A stretch of DNA of 50,023 nucleotides from Bacteroidota bacterium (GTDB taxonomy: Bacteria > Bacteroidota > Bacteroidia > Chitinophagales > Chitinophagaceae). The notes below the pieces were generated by a model. It was not told where the DNA came from. It made no database searches and saw only the letters and a program-made list of their open reading frames with translations. Position 1 is the first letter of the stretch, and each line of letters opens with the position of its first letter. Both the position numbers and the translations under genes were made by a program. Positions 6,785 through 14,933 of the stretch are shown here, in pieces. The stretch is from the NCBI GenBank assembly GCA_013286315.1, contig JABDFX010000012.1, forward strand, positions 1 through 50,023, read 5' to 3'.

Positions 6785-9157
6785 TCATTCAGAACGAAGG
6801 CTCCGAACCGGGTTTGCAAGTGCCGCTTTTATTGCCTGGAAACTGATGGTGACAAGTGTTATGGCCAAAGCCGTGAATGCCGCCCAAAAGAATACGGATG
6901 CTCCGATGCTTATACGATAAGAATATTTCTGCAACCAGTCGCTTAAAAAATAAAATGCAATGGGCGAAGCAATCACAGCGCTTATCAATACAAGTACTAT
7001 AAATTCTTTTGAAAGCAGGAGCCATACCTGCGATACGGTAGCACCCAATACCTTTCGTATACCAATTTCTTTTGTTCGTTGTTCGGCTATATAAGCTGCA
7101 AGACCAAATAATCCAAGACACGAAATGAAAATGGCAAGTCCTGCGAATAACCCTGCTAATTTGCCAATCAGCACTTCCAGACTGAACTTGGCCACATAAC
7201 TTTCGTCGGCAAATGTATATGTAAAAGGATAGGCAGGATTGTATTTACCAAAAACTTCGGTTAACTGTGTGACTGCATCAGATGTTTTTTTTCTCGATGA
7301 CAAACGATACATCATCACGCCATGCGGTTTCGGATCATAAAAAAACAGCGTTGGATCGGCAGGTGCAAAGGGTGATACGGTTAAGGCATCTTTCACAACA
7401 CCCACAATTCTCATCCGGGAATCCAGATAAGTGATGGTTTGGTTCAAAGGATCTTTAAGACGCAGGAGTTTAATGGCTGCCTCATTAAATATTGCATTCA
7501 GCGTATCGGCATTACCCGCAAAATCACGGCCTTCTTTAAAACTTATTCCCAGTGTTTTAAAATAATTTTCTGAAATATCAATCCTTCCCATATCAACTGT
7601 TTCCCCCGGCTTTTTTCCAGGCCAGTCATCTACATCCCGGTGCCAGCCGGAGTTTGTAGCTGCACTGGTTGCCGTTGTAACAGACTCCACAATGCCCTTT
7701 TGTAACAATTCATTTTTAATGGCCGTATAATTCCGGTTCAGGTCCTCATTCATATCAGTCATCATCAACCGGTTCATATTGAGTCCCGCCGGCCTGTCCT
7801 TTGCATATTGGATCTGCTGATAAATAATATAGGTACTCACGATCAGCGCAATGGAACAAGTGAATTGCAGCACCACCAATATTTTTCTGGTGGCTGCGGC
7901 AGATTTACCCGCATGAATAACACCTTTCAGTACGTATACCGGATTAAAAGAAGAAAGATAAAATGCCGGTCTGCTGCCTGCTGCCAGCGCTGTGATCACC
8001 ATACTAACCCATATGATCAGCCAGAAAATGGGGTTTGAAAAAGGGATCTCTATTTTACTATTCGTTAGTGTATTGAACGCCGGCAATGCCAATTGAACAA
8101 AAACCAGAGATAAGATAAAAGCCATCAGGGTCAACAAAAATGATTCTGTCAGAAATTGTATGATCAGGTCTTTTTTTTGGGATCCGATCGTTTTTCTCAC
8201 ACCCACTTCCCGGGCTCTTTTTTCTGACCTTGCGGTAGACAGGTTAACAAAATTGATGCAGGCGATCAGCAGGACCAGTACGCCAATGAAGCTGAACATG
8301 CGCACATATTCGATGAAACCACCGGTTTCCTTCCCCTTCTCATAATTACCATACAGGTGCCAGTTTTGCATAGGCTGTAGGATAACGTCCGTTACCACGG
8401 ACATGAAGTTACCCTTGTCCACTTTTTCAATGTCCCTGATTTTTGCTGATATCTGTGCGAAAGAAACGCCTGGTCTTAATTTTATAAAATTGTTAAACGC
8501 GTTCCATTCAAAATTCTGGTGACGGGCCCTTTGTACAAATTCAGTAGTGGCTTCATAATAACTGAACGGCACCAGGTAATTAAACTGAAAAGTGGAATTG
8601 GCTGGTATGTCTTTTAGGATACCGGTTACTTTCAGATTATTTTTATTATCAAAGCGAACGGTTTTGTTTAGAGGGTCTTCATTACCAAACAGCGCCTTTG
8701 CCGTGCTCCCGGTGAGTACGATGGAATAGGGATCCTGCAGAACCGTGTTGGCGTTTCCCTTCACTAAAGGGAATGGAAAGATTTTGAGAAAGTCTTTGGC
8801 GGTTTGTCCACCGGCCAGATACAATTTCGTTTCGCCTGCCACCAATCCATGTTGACCAAAGTTATCCGCTTCTACAACATACTCAATTTCCGGAATCCGG
8901 CTCCGCAGAGCGTCCGATAACTTCAGCGAACTGCCATCATATGTAACCGTATCGCCATTACCATGATAGTTGCGTCTGACCTGATATGCCTGTCGGTAGT
9001 CGGGAAGGAATTTATCATAAGAATATTCTTTATGCACCCATAACCCAATCAGCAGAGCAACTGCCATACCAGTCGCCAGGCCTGATATATTCAGCGCGCT
9101 GTATCCTTTACTTCTGATAATGTTCTGCCAGGCAGTTTTAAAATAATTCTTAAACAT
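6785..9157 (-). CDS. ABC transporter permease with two FtsX domains (MacB_PCD type)
   Basis: A 790-residue permease. The start is ATG 9157 (MFKNYFKTAWQNIIRSKGYSALNISGLATGMA), the hallmark N-terminus of this Bacteroidota family; an upstream in-frame ATG at 9196 adds an unlikely 13 residues. The layout is TM1, a MacB-like periplasmic domain, three helices of the first FtsX domain with A-R-E-V-G-V-R-K-T-I-G-S-Q, then TM, a second periplasmic domain, and a second FtsX domain with T-K-E-I-G-I-R-K-V-L-G-A-T. No ATPase is encoded nearby, so its partner must be elsewhere. Such orphan permeases are widespread in Chitinophagaceae and are presumed to export or extract lipoproteins, peptides or drugs. 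The substrate is unknown. Confidence 0.92.
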   Translation of the reverse strand: MFKNYFKTAWQNIIRSKGYSALNISGLATGMAVALLIGLWVHKEYSYDKFLPDYRQAYQVRRNYHGNGDTVTYDGSSLKLSDALRSRIPEIEYVVEADNFGQHGLVAGETKLYLAGGQTAKDFLKIFPFPLVKGNANTVLQDPYSIVLTGSTAKALFGNEDPLNKTVRFDNKNNLKVTGILKDIPANSTFQFNYLVPFSYYEATTEFVQRARHQNFEWNAFNNFIKLRPGVSFAQISAKIRDIEKVDKGNFMSVVTDVILQPMQNWHLYGNYEKGKETGGFIEYVRMFSFIGVLVLLIACINFVNLSTARSEKRAREVGVRKTIGSQKKDLIIQFLTESFLLTLMAFILSLVFVQLALPAFNTLTNSKIEIPFSNPIFWLIIWVSMVITALAAGSRPAFYLSSFNPVYVLKGVIHAGKSAAATRKILVVLQFTCSIALIVSTYIIYQQIQYAKDRPAGLNMNRLMMTDMNEDLNRNYTAIKNELLQKGIVESVTTATSAATNSGWHRDVDDWPGKKPGETVDMGRIDISENYFKTLGISFKEGRDFAGNADTLNAIFNEAAIKLLRLKDPLNQTITYLDSRMRIVGVVKDALTVSPFAPADPTLFFYDPKPHGVMMYRLSSRKKTSDAVTQLTEVFGKYNPAYPFTYTFADESYVAKFSLEVLIGKLAGLFAGLAIFISCLGLFGLAAYIAEQRTKEIGIRKVLGATVSQVWLLLSKEFIVLVLISAVIASPIAFYFLSDWLQKYSYRISIGASVFFWAAFTALAITLVTISFQAIKAALANPVRSLRSE

Positions 9158-9196
9158 GGCTATCTTGTTTATCCATTTTCGGATGAATCCAGCCAA

Positions 9197-9575
9197 TCAT
9201 ATGCCTGAAATTATATTAGTATGTACCAGCGACTTATATCAGGGCGATTTTTTTGATTGTACGATTTCGTTACACTCAGTGAATGCTTTCAATACCTGCT
9301 CCGCCAGATATATTCCTGCCAGACAAATTGAACGAAGAGAATAACAGGTCGAATAAAAAAAATGAAGGGTCGAATTAGATAAAACGACCCTTCGCTAAAC
9401 CAAAAGACGAATACCCGGTTGGGTATCGAAATGCTAAATTATTATTTCAGCATTTCAATTATTAATATAAACGACGAACCATCGATATTTTGAGACGAAA
9501 ATGACCAATTCTGTGATCACGCTTGAAGCGTGATGTTCGGAGCCTGAGTCTGCGTTACGCATTACGCGTTGAGCG
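9197..9575. other. Intergenic region with hairpins and GCGTTA-like repeats
   Basis: No convincing gene in about 380 bases. It holds the terminator-like hairpin described separately. It also has a second dyad at 9516-9534 (ATCACGCTT / AAGCGTGAT, loop too short for full pairing), and a degenerate repeat of GCGTTA/GCATTA/GCGTTG units at about 9551-9582 abutting the DUF421 stop codon. Confidence 0.5.
9353..9393 (-). terminator. Rho-independent terminator on the minus strand
   Basis: A 9-bp perfect stem (GAAGGGTCG / CGACCCTTC, 9364-9372 and 9385-9393) with a 12-nt loop. On the minus strand it is followed by an A and then a run of eight T. It would stop transcripts arriving from the DUF421 gene, about 180 nt past that gene's stop, and insulate the permease gene. 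Confidence 0.6.
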
Positions 9576-10067
9576 TTAGGCTTTCTTAACTGAATTGACT
9601 TCACCGTTTTTCTCCATGTAAATCTTTTCGATGCGATCAAGGTTTTCTGTCAGCGCCGATTTACGTACCTCCTGTAAAATCTCCTCCCGGCAAATCAGCG
9701 CTTTGTCCAAATTCTGTTTTACAAAGTCTCCATCTTTAAAAAGCAGAATCTTCTCTCCCGACACCAGTTTGGAAAATACCGGATGATGAACCATTCCGTG
9801 AGCGAACAACCGGTGAATGATTACAAGTGCTGTACAACTGGTTATCACCGGAAAGAATCCGGATGCGCCTACGATTGCCCGGCTAAGTACTGCACCGAGT
9901 ACGATGGTAATAATATTATCGAGTGGCGAATGAAGCCCGAATGACCGGCGGCCGGAAATCCGGATCAGAATCAGTGCAATGATAAAGACCACGACCGATC
10001 TGGCAGTCATTTGAAGAACGTTCAGGTCACTGCCCGTACCAAATATTTCATTGAGTATTTGCATCAT
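9576..10067 (-). CDS. DUF421 membrane protein (YetF/YcaP-like)
   Basis: A 163-residue protein, read from ATG 10067 or 10064 (MMQILNEIFG); the longer frame from 10100 adds residues atypical for the family. It has three N-terminal transmembrane helices, with R-S-V-V-V-F-I-I-A-L-I-L-I-R-I-S-G-R-R-S-F in the first pair. The cytosolic YetF-type domain contains the diagnostic G-E-K-I-L-L-F-K-D-G, C-R-E-E-I-L-Q-E-V-R-K-S and L-D-R-I-E-K-I-Y-M-E-K-N-G-E. The function of DUF421 is unsettled; some homologues are spore or envelope associated. It is a single gene on the minus strand, ending in a short-repeat tail and a downstream terminator. Confidence 0.85.
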   Translation of the reverse strand: MMQILNEIFGTGSDLNVLQMTARSVVVFIIALILIRISGRRSFGLHSPLDNIITIVLGAVLSRAIVGASGFFPVITSCTALVIIHRLFAHGMVHHPVFSKLVSGEKILLFKDGDFVKQNLDKALICREEILQEVRKSALTENLDRIEKIYMEKNGEVNSVKKA

Positions 10068-10254
10068 TATCAGTTTTATGTTCTCATCACACGAAAACAT
10101 ATGCCAGCGATGCGGGGGCCGGGTGGGCCGCTGAATTTTGACCGGATGGAATACTGAAATCCGGAAACAAATATGAATGGTTTAATAAAAATAATTACCT
10201 TAACCGCCCGCAATATTGAGACTGGTAAGTTTTCATGCCTAAAATCTGTCAATC

Positions 10255-10452
10255 ATGCAAACACTAGATCAGCAATCCAAAACAGCATCATTACGGCTCC
10301 AGCTAAAAACCATATCTGAGAAATTTGACATCGCAGTTAAGAATGAAGTACCGTTGGGCGACTTAAAAAAATTATTTCACGAAATGAAGGAATTGAAAAC
10401 GCAGTTGGATGGGCTGAAAAGCAAAATCCGGCCTTCTCTTAATCCTGAATGA
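10255..10452 (+). CDS. Small coiled-coil hypothetical protein
   Basis: 65 residues, highly charged and helical, with heptad-like spacing (L-R-L-Q-L-K-T-I-S-E-K-F, then L-K-K-L-F-H-E-M-K-E-L-K-T-Q-L-D-G-L-K-S-K-I). The ATG follows a plausible A/T-rich leader. No Cys, no signal peptide, no membrane segment. I do not recognise the family. It may be a small cytosolic oligomeric or adaptor protein. Reasons to believe it is real: regular amphipathic periodicity, its own intergenic space, and a strong terminator downstream on the same strand. Confidence 0.55.
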   Translation: MQTLDQQSKTASLRLQLKTISEKFDIAVKNEVPLGDLKKLFHEMKELKTQLDGLKSKIRPSLNPE

Positions 10453-10686
10453 AATCTCCTGCGCTTCAATCTTTTATTATTGGCTGCCCCGGACAATCAC
10501 GGTCTGCGACGGATGAGCAGTATGTTCCTGCTGACCAATGCATCGTTGGGCCCGAGCATGCCCCGAACCGGGTTAAATTTGAAAAAAATGCAGCGTTTTC
10601 AAAATCGTGATTGTCTTTCTTTCAGAGAGAAGAGTTGTTGAGAGAAGAGTTTTGCTTATGCGTAGCCAACACTAGGTGCTAAGCTG

Positions 10687-10715
10687 CCCTGAACCCAGGT
10701 TCAGGGTTTTTTTTT
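10687..10715 (+). terminator. Strong Rho-independent terminator
   Basis: CCCTGAAC / GTTCAGGG with a CCAG loop (10687-10706), followed by nine T. It points along the plus strand and is the only plus-strand terminator after the small gene at 10255-10452, about 235 nt downstream. The intervening stretch has no convincing gene, so it may be a long 3' UTR or may encode a small RNA. Confidence 0.75.
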
Positions 10716-10723
10716 AATATTTT

Positions 10724-11740
10724 TCATCGGGTTATTTCCTCTTTAATCAAACCGACAGGCTTGGGCACTTCCCTGACCACATCCTTTGGCTTTTTATCTT
10801 TCCTGAAGCCTAAAAAAGTTGCCGGTTTTCGGATCCGGCCACTCTTTGTCCAGGTTGCGAACTCAAAATTGGCAACCAACTGAGGTTTTACATAATGCGT
10901 CCGGGCGCCTTTTGTATCCAGTACTTTATTGTGGAAAGGTGATTTATCAATTTCAATAGCTTTTAGTTGTTTTAAGATGCCCGGCATTTCTTTGTCTTTA
11001 TAACCACCGCCTGACCGGCCGATCCATTCAAATTTTCCATTCGTATAAGCTCCGAATAATAATGATTTGAATGATCTGCTTTTGTCTGATTCGGCCCAAC
11101 CTCCGATCACAAATTCCTGTCTCTTTCTGGTGGGTGTTTTTAGCCAGCTGTCGCCGCGGTTTCCGGGTATATAAGGACTGTCCTTCATTTTGGCAACGAT
11201 ACCTTCCATATTCTTTTGAACCACCTGCTCATATAGCGCCAGTCCATCTTCAAAGGATTCTGAATAACGAAGGATTCTGTTTCCCTTTAAAATTTGACCC
11301 AGTATTTCTTTTCTTTCTGCAAGTGGCAATTTTTTCAGGTCGTATCCATCCATCCACAATACATCAAAGATGCAATAAGTCAAAGGCGTTTCTTGCCCGT
11401 CATATAATTGAAGTGCGTCAAAATCAGGCAAACCCGCTTCGTTAAAAACCACCATCTCACCGTCCAAAACGATATCATGTTTCAGGGCAGCCAGCGCTTT
11501 TGCAACGACGGGATATTTATGTGTATAATTCAGCGAACTCCTTGAATCCATCCTGACCTTTCCTTTTTCCACAGAGGAAATGATTCGGTACCCATCCCAT
11601 TTCAGTTCGTAAAGATATTTATCATCCTGGATGACTTCCTTTGTAAGCGTGCAAAGCATCGGTGCGACCGAAGCCGGCATCTTCGATTTAATACCACCCT
11701 TCATTAATTTCACGGTTTTTTTCAGCAACGAAGGTTTCAT
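10724..11740 (-). CDS. ATP-dependent DNA ligase (LigD ligase-domain type)
   Basis: A 338-residue stand-alone ligase. The adenylation motif is E-L-K-W-D-G-Y-R with nucleophile K47. Motif III is V-L-D-G-E-M (about 91-96), motif IV is M-E-G-I-V-A-K, and motif V is S-W-L-K-T-P. The C-terminal OB-fold domain carries I-G-G-W and L-L-F-G-A-Y and ends with I-R-K-P-A-T-F-L-G-F-R. The sequence is of the non-homologous end-joining LigD/LigC class. No Ku, polymerase or phosphoesterase module is in the window, so it is either LigC-like and separate, or its Ku partner lies elsewhere. An exonuclease III gene is a few kilobases away on the same strand. Confidence 0.92.
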   Translation of the reverse strand: MKPSLLKKTVKLMKGGIKSKMPASVAPMLCTLTKEVIQDDKYLYELKWDGYRIISSVEKGKVRMDSRSSLNYTHKYPVVAKALAALKHDIVLDGEMVVFNEAGLPDFDALQLYDGQETPLTYCIFDVLWMDGYDLKKLPLAERKEILGQILKGNRILRYSESFEDGLALYEQVVQKNMEGIVAKMKDSPYIPGNRGDSWLKTPTRKRQEFVIGGWAESDKSRSFKSLLFGAYTNGKFEWIGRSGGGYKDKEMPGILKQLKAIEIDKSPFHNKVLDTKGARTHYVKPQLVANFEFATWTKSGRIRKPATFLGFRKDKKPKDVVREVPKPVGLIKEEITR

Positions 11741-11868
11741 TTGTCAGGATCTTTTCGCATCGGCTGCTACAAGCTGTTTGTTGGATCACAAAACCGTGCC
11801 ATGGTATGTATCACTGTCCCGTACAGGTAACATGAAAAGTCCGGCTCCGGTCAATATTGGATCTCAGT

Positions 11869-12120
11869 CTATCCCGACTGAATGTCTTCCTGAATTTTTA
11901 TAGCCCGTCCGATTATTTCAACAAGGTCCGGGTCAGCCAATTCAGTTTCCCGATGGATCATTCTCTGCCGCCAGTATACAGCATGATCCGGAGCAGCACC
12001 ACGGTAAATTTCCAACACGTCGATGATCTCAGGATTCGCCGCCAGCATATAAGAAACAACATAAACCGGAACCCTGTCAACAAATAGTTTTGTGATTTCA
12101 CCTATGAACAGGAAATCCAT
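11869..12120 (-). CDS. Small hypothetical protein
   Basis: 83 residues from ATG 12120 (MDFLFIGEITKLF...). A longer frame from 12159 adds 13 residues. It has alternating hydrophobic and acidic/basic residues typical of a folded helical protein: V-P-V-Y-V-V-S-Y-M-L-A-A-N-P-E-I-I-D-V-L-E-I-Y-R, then a C-terminal helix D-P-D-L-V-E-I-I-G-R-A-I-K-I-Q-E-D-I. No family is recognised. It is preferred over the overlapping plus-strand frame (11857-12087), whose composition is low in patterned hydrophobics. It lies upstream of the DNA ligase with about 130 bp between. Confidence 0.5.
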   Translation of the reverse strand: MDFLFIGEITKLFVDRVPVYVVSYMLAANPEIIDVLEIYRGAAPDHAVYWRQRMIHRETELADPDLVEIIGRAIKIQEDIQSG

Positions 12121-12232
12121 ATAGGTAAACAGTATTGTGAATTTGGACCCCATACCCAACGTAAATAAAAAAGTGGGCCAGAACGATTGCTGGCATCGAT
12201 GTGCCGTCCTGCCGCAGGTCCCTGGTATTTAT

Positions 12233-12262
12233 TTTGCACTAAGTGATTGATTAGTATATTTG
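12233..12262 (+). promoter_or_regulatory. Bacteroidota-type promoter
   Basis: TTTG at 12233-12236, an 18-nt spacer, then TATATTTG at 12255-12262, an exact TAnnTTTG. It lies about 30 nt before the ATG at 12294 and supports that start over the GTG at 12276. Confidence 0.55.
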
Positions 12263-12293
12263 TCTGAGTATTTCAGTGCCCAAAAAATCATTG

Positions 12294-12896
12294 ATGATTA
12301 GCAGAAGGCGCCTGTATTTGTTTTTGTTGTCTTTCATGTTTACTGCCTGCAAGCCGGAAATTTATTCTTTTTCTGCAAATCCAGGAATCATAACTGATCG
12401 GGATTCAGTTCATCTGAACTGGTCCATCCGCGGGAAACCGGAATTGACATTTCATCAAAAAAAAATAGATTATTTCGGCGGCGACAGTCTACAACTGTTG
12501 CAATTCACGCTCGTCGCCGTAAAAGGCAGGTCACGGTCAACACCCCGTATTTTAGAGCTCAACGTGTTACCCTTGCTTTACCGGGATTTATTTGTCCTTC
12601 CGGTCAGTGGCCGGCATGGTGATACGCTGGTTGCGGTGGGTATCAGGGACAGTCTTTATAAGGATTTTAAAATTGAATCTATGACTTCGGTGAACGGCAG
12701 AAAAATATTGGTAGAACGCGGCATGTATCAGACCATGTTATATGATTCGGTTACGAAGTCAAAAACATTCAGGGGATTGGATTACAGCGGCGAATGGAAA
12801 TTTGAATCCTTGTTAACGCCTCAGGAAAAAGAAAATCCAAAACTCATTCCAGCTCAGTTTGTGATTGCCGTTTTCATAAAACCGAAAAAACCGTAG
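12294..12896 (+). CDS. Putative lipoprotein, unknown function
   Basis: 200 residues from ATG 12294 (MISRRRLYLFLLSFMFTAC). The R-R-R n-region, hydrophobic core and F-T-A-C lipobox indicate a lipoprotein anchored at C19. The mature part begins K-P-E-I-Y-S-F-S-A-N-P-G-I-I-T-D-R-D-S-V-H-L-N-W-S-I-R-G, a beta-rich segment similar in style to Ig-like domains that start with 'solvent/void' P-G-x-I-x-x-G-x-S-V-x-L-x-W. The rest is beta-strand rich with no catalytic motif. The in-frame GTG at 12276 is a weaker start. No partner gene is evident. Confidence 0.7.
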   Translation: MISRRRLYLFLLSFMFTACKPEIYSFSANPGIITDRDSVHLNWSIRGKPELTFHQKKIDYFGGDSLQLLQFTLVAVKGRSRSTPRILELNVLPLLYRDLFVLPVSGRHGDTLVAVGIRDSLYKDFKIESMTSVNGRKILVERGMYQTMLYDSVTKSKTFRGLDYSGEWKFESLLTPQEKENPKLIPAQFVIAVFIKPKKP

Positions 12897-12908
12897 CCAT
12901 GCAGGAGT

Positions 12909-13016
12909 TCAATATATTAAAAGCGATCCTGGCAAATAAATAAAGACGGTGGTTCCCTGACCCGGATTACTCGAAACTTCTATGAATCCTTTGTGCATTT
13001 CAACAATTTTTTTGCA
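12909..13016 (-). pseudogene. Histidine kinase C-terminal remnant (G2 box)
   Basis: The last 35 codons of a minus-strand frame read C-K-K-I-V-E-M-H-K-G-F-I-E-V-S-S-N-P-G-Q-G-T-T-V-F-I-Y-L-P. This is the end of a HATPase_c domain: the helix after the G1 box and the G-x-G-T-x-F G2 box. No H-box, N-box or G1 box is present upstream. Instead the frame runs straight into TonB-receptor sequence. It is a relic left by deletion or recombination, not a working kinase. Confidence 0.75.
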
Positions 13017-13034
13017 AGAAGAATTTTTCATCCC

Positions 13035-13388
13035 CATACGAACATTCTGAAGCGAAGTATTGAAGGTTCCGAAACCGGCTTCTGCATGCAGACCATTAAT
13101 ATCGCCCCCTTTTTTGGATATCATATTGATGACTCCGCCAAATGCATTCGCTCCATACAGAGCTGAAACGGGCCTCCAGATAATTTCAATGCGCTCAATA
13201 TTGTGAAGACTGTACGCCGGACCGGCCATATCATTCGTGCCGAGAATATTGTTTTCTGCAATTCCATCGATCATGAGTAATGCGCGGAGATTCTCAGCGC
13301 CATACATACCCCTGAAATAAATAAGCGTGGGTGCATAACCGTTAATATGCCCTGTTCTCTCATATCCCCCGTACTGGCTACGGCTCAC
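13035..13388 (-). pseudogene. TonB-dependent receptor plug fragment
   Basis: 118 codons matching the middle of a TonB receptor plug domain: Y-A-P-T-L-I-Y-F-R-G, N-L-R-A-L-L-M-I-D-G-I, Y-S-L-H-N-I-E-R-I-E-I-I, then P-V-S-A-L-Y-G-A-N-A-F-G-G-V-I-N-M-I-S-K-K-G. The signal peptide, carboxypeptidase-like domain, start of the plug and the whole beta-barrel are missing. The first possible start is a GTG (13388) inside the domain. At residue 118 the frame continues into a histidine kinase tail. The fragment is unlikely to function. Confidence 0.8.
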
Positions 13389-13518
13389 TCTGACGAATGT
13401 AGCTGATAAAATAATATAGTCTGCCGTTCTGAAGAACGTCTGAAATCATATTTTTCTTTTGTCTGAGACAACAGTTATTAACCTGCACAGACGACTGTCC
13501 AGGGATTTCTACAATTTC

Positions 13519-14295
13519 TCAAATGTCTGTCAACTGAATCCAGACAGGTGCATGATCGCTTGTTTTTTCCCAACCCCTCACATGCCTGTCCACCCCGGCG
13601 GAGAGTAATCTTTTGCTTACCTGGGGACTCAATAGCAAATGATCTATACGAAGACCTGCATTACGTGCATATGCATTGCGGAAATAATCCCAGAATGTAT
13701 ATATAACCTGTTCCGGATATAATTTTCGAAGAGAGTCTGTCCAACCCTGATTAACCAGTTGTTTATACGCGTCCCGGATCTCTATCCTGAAAAGGGCATC
13801 ATTTATCCATCGCTCAGGTTTGTACACATCGAGTTCTGTCGGCATTACATTGAAATCCCCTGCTAATATAACCGGCACATTCTGAGCCAGTAGTTTTTTA
13901 GCATGAACTTTCAGCCTCTTAAACCACTCTAATTTATAATCGAATTTTGGCCCCGGATAAGGATTACCGTTTGGCAGGTACAAACAAACAATCAATATAT
14001 CTTCGATCACTGCTTCAATATACCGGCTGTGCAAATCGTCGGGGTCTCCCGGAAGTCCGCGTCGTATTTCTGCCGGTTGCCCGGCACGGTATAATATAGC
14101 CACGCCGTTCCAGCTTTTTTGTCCATGCCATACGGCCTGATAACCTGCATCCAGTAATGCTTTCTCCGGAAATTTTTCATCCGGCGATTTGAGTTCCTGC
14201 AAACAGACAATGTCCGGCCTTTGTTCTGCCAGCCATCGGAGCAATACAGGCAGCCGGCCATTCACACCGTTTACATTATAAGTAGCGATTTTCAT
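13519..14295 (-). CDS. xth: Exodeoxyribonuclease III
   Basis: 258 residues, full length for the ExoIII/Xth family of Mg2+-dependent AP endonucleases and 3'-5' exonucleases acting in base excision repair. All family motifs are present: M-K-I-A-T-Y-N-V-N-G-V-N-G-R, C-L-Q-E-L-K with the metal-binding Glu, W-N-G-V-A-I-L, Y-L-P-N-G, the catalytic G-D-F-N-V-M-P, and the terminal R-I-D-H-L-L-L and T-S-D-H-A-P-V with the catalytic His. The start is ATG 14295. It is followed after 26 bp by the iron-permease-like gene upstream on the same strand, so the two may be co-transcribed. Confidence 0.95.
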   Translation of the reverse strand: MKIATYNVNGVNGRLPVLLRWLAEQRPDIVCLQELKSPDEKFPEKALLDAGYQAVWHGQKSWNGVAILYRAGQPAEIRRGLPGDPDDLHSRYIEAVIEDILIVCLYLPNGNPYPGPKFDYKLEWFKRLKVHAKKLLAQNVPVILAGDFNVMPTELDVYKPERWINDALFRIEIRDAYKQLVNQGWTDSLRKLYPEQVIYTFWDYFRNAYARNAGLRIDHLLLSPQVSKRLLSAGVDRHVRGWEKTSDHAPVWIQLTDI

Positions 14296-14321
14296 TTGTT
14301 CATAAATTTCGTTTTTTTCGC

Positions 14322-14813
14322 TTAACTTTTGCGCTTCAGGTCGTCAACGATACCTTCTTCTCTGCCTTTTTTAATCTCGCTCATATTCTTGGCCTCGTCG
14401 ATGGAGTGTGACTGCTGCAGGCTTTCTTCTTTTTTCGTCATCGAACTGAGACCTGCATAATATTTCTGGATGACTTTCAGATCTTCCTCCGACAGATTTT
14501 CCACATTCACGAGGCGGTTGCTCGCGAATTCATGCGCTGCAACCAGTTCATTCAGTTTCAACTGGATCGCCAGTGAATCCTTATTCTGCGCTTTCTGAAT
14601 AAGGAAGACCATCAGGAAAGTGACGATCGTCGTGCCCGTATTGATGACCAACTGCCAGCTTTCCGAATAATGAAAAAAGGGACCAGAAACAGCCCAGGCG
14701 AGGACCACAAAAAATGCCAGGATAAAAGCAGCCGTACTACCGGTGGCCTTGGTGAAGCTGATGGCAAACCGTTCTGAGAGGCTGGCCTCATGAGTCGTTT
14801 TTTTTGTTTCCAT
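14322..14813 (-). CDS. Low-affinity iron permease family protein
   Basis: 163 residues from ATG 14813 (METKKTTHEASLSERF), chosen because the upstream extension to 14897 is unlike the family. Two transmembrane helices (A-A-F-I-L-A-F-F-V-V-L-A-W-A-V-S-G-P and V-I-N-T-G-T-T-I-V-T-F-L-M-V-F-L-I-Q) flank the conserved W-Q-L. They are followed by Q-K-A-Q-N-K-D-S-L-A-I-Q-L-K-L-N-E-L, the signature of the bacterial Fet4-like family. The C-terminal tail of about 70 residues is charged and cytosolic. Whether bacterial members transport iron is not established. It is divergent from the DUF892 ferritin-like gene at 14934, which makes an iron link attractive but unproven. Confidence 0.85.
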   Translation of the reverse strand: METKKTTHEASLSERFAISFTKATGSTAAFILAFFVVLAWAVSGPFFHYSESWQLVINTGTTIVTFLMVFLIQKAQNKDSLAIQLKLNELVAAHEFASNRLVNVENLSEEDLKVIQKYYAGLSSMTKKEESLQQSHSIDEAKNMSEIKKGREEGIVDDLKRKS

Positions 14814-14933
14814 GGTTATGATTTTCATTCTAAAACGTGTTACAATATTGTGCCATACACTTATAAGACCTGACTTCCAATCGCCGCCGCGTGGCATGAT
14901 TATCTAATAGTACACAGAATATAAACATTAAAA

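Noticed and set aside
9516-9534. Dyad ATCACGCTT/AAGCGTGAT as a terminator
   Set aside because: The loop is one base, so real pairing is shorter, and no T-run follows on either strand.
11857-12087. Plus-strand frame opposite 11869-12120
   Set aside because: The minus-strand product has clear helical periodicity; the plus-strand one does not.
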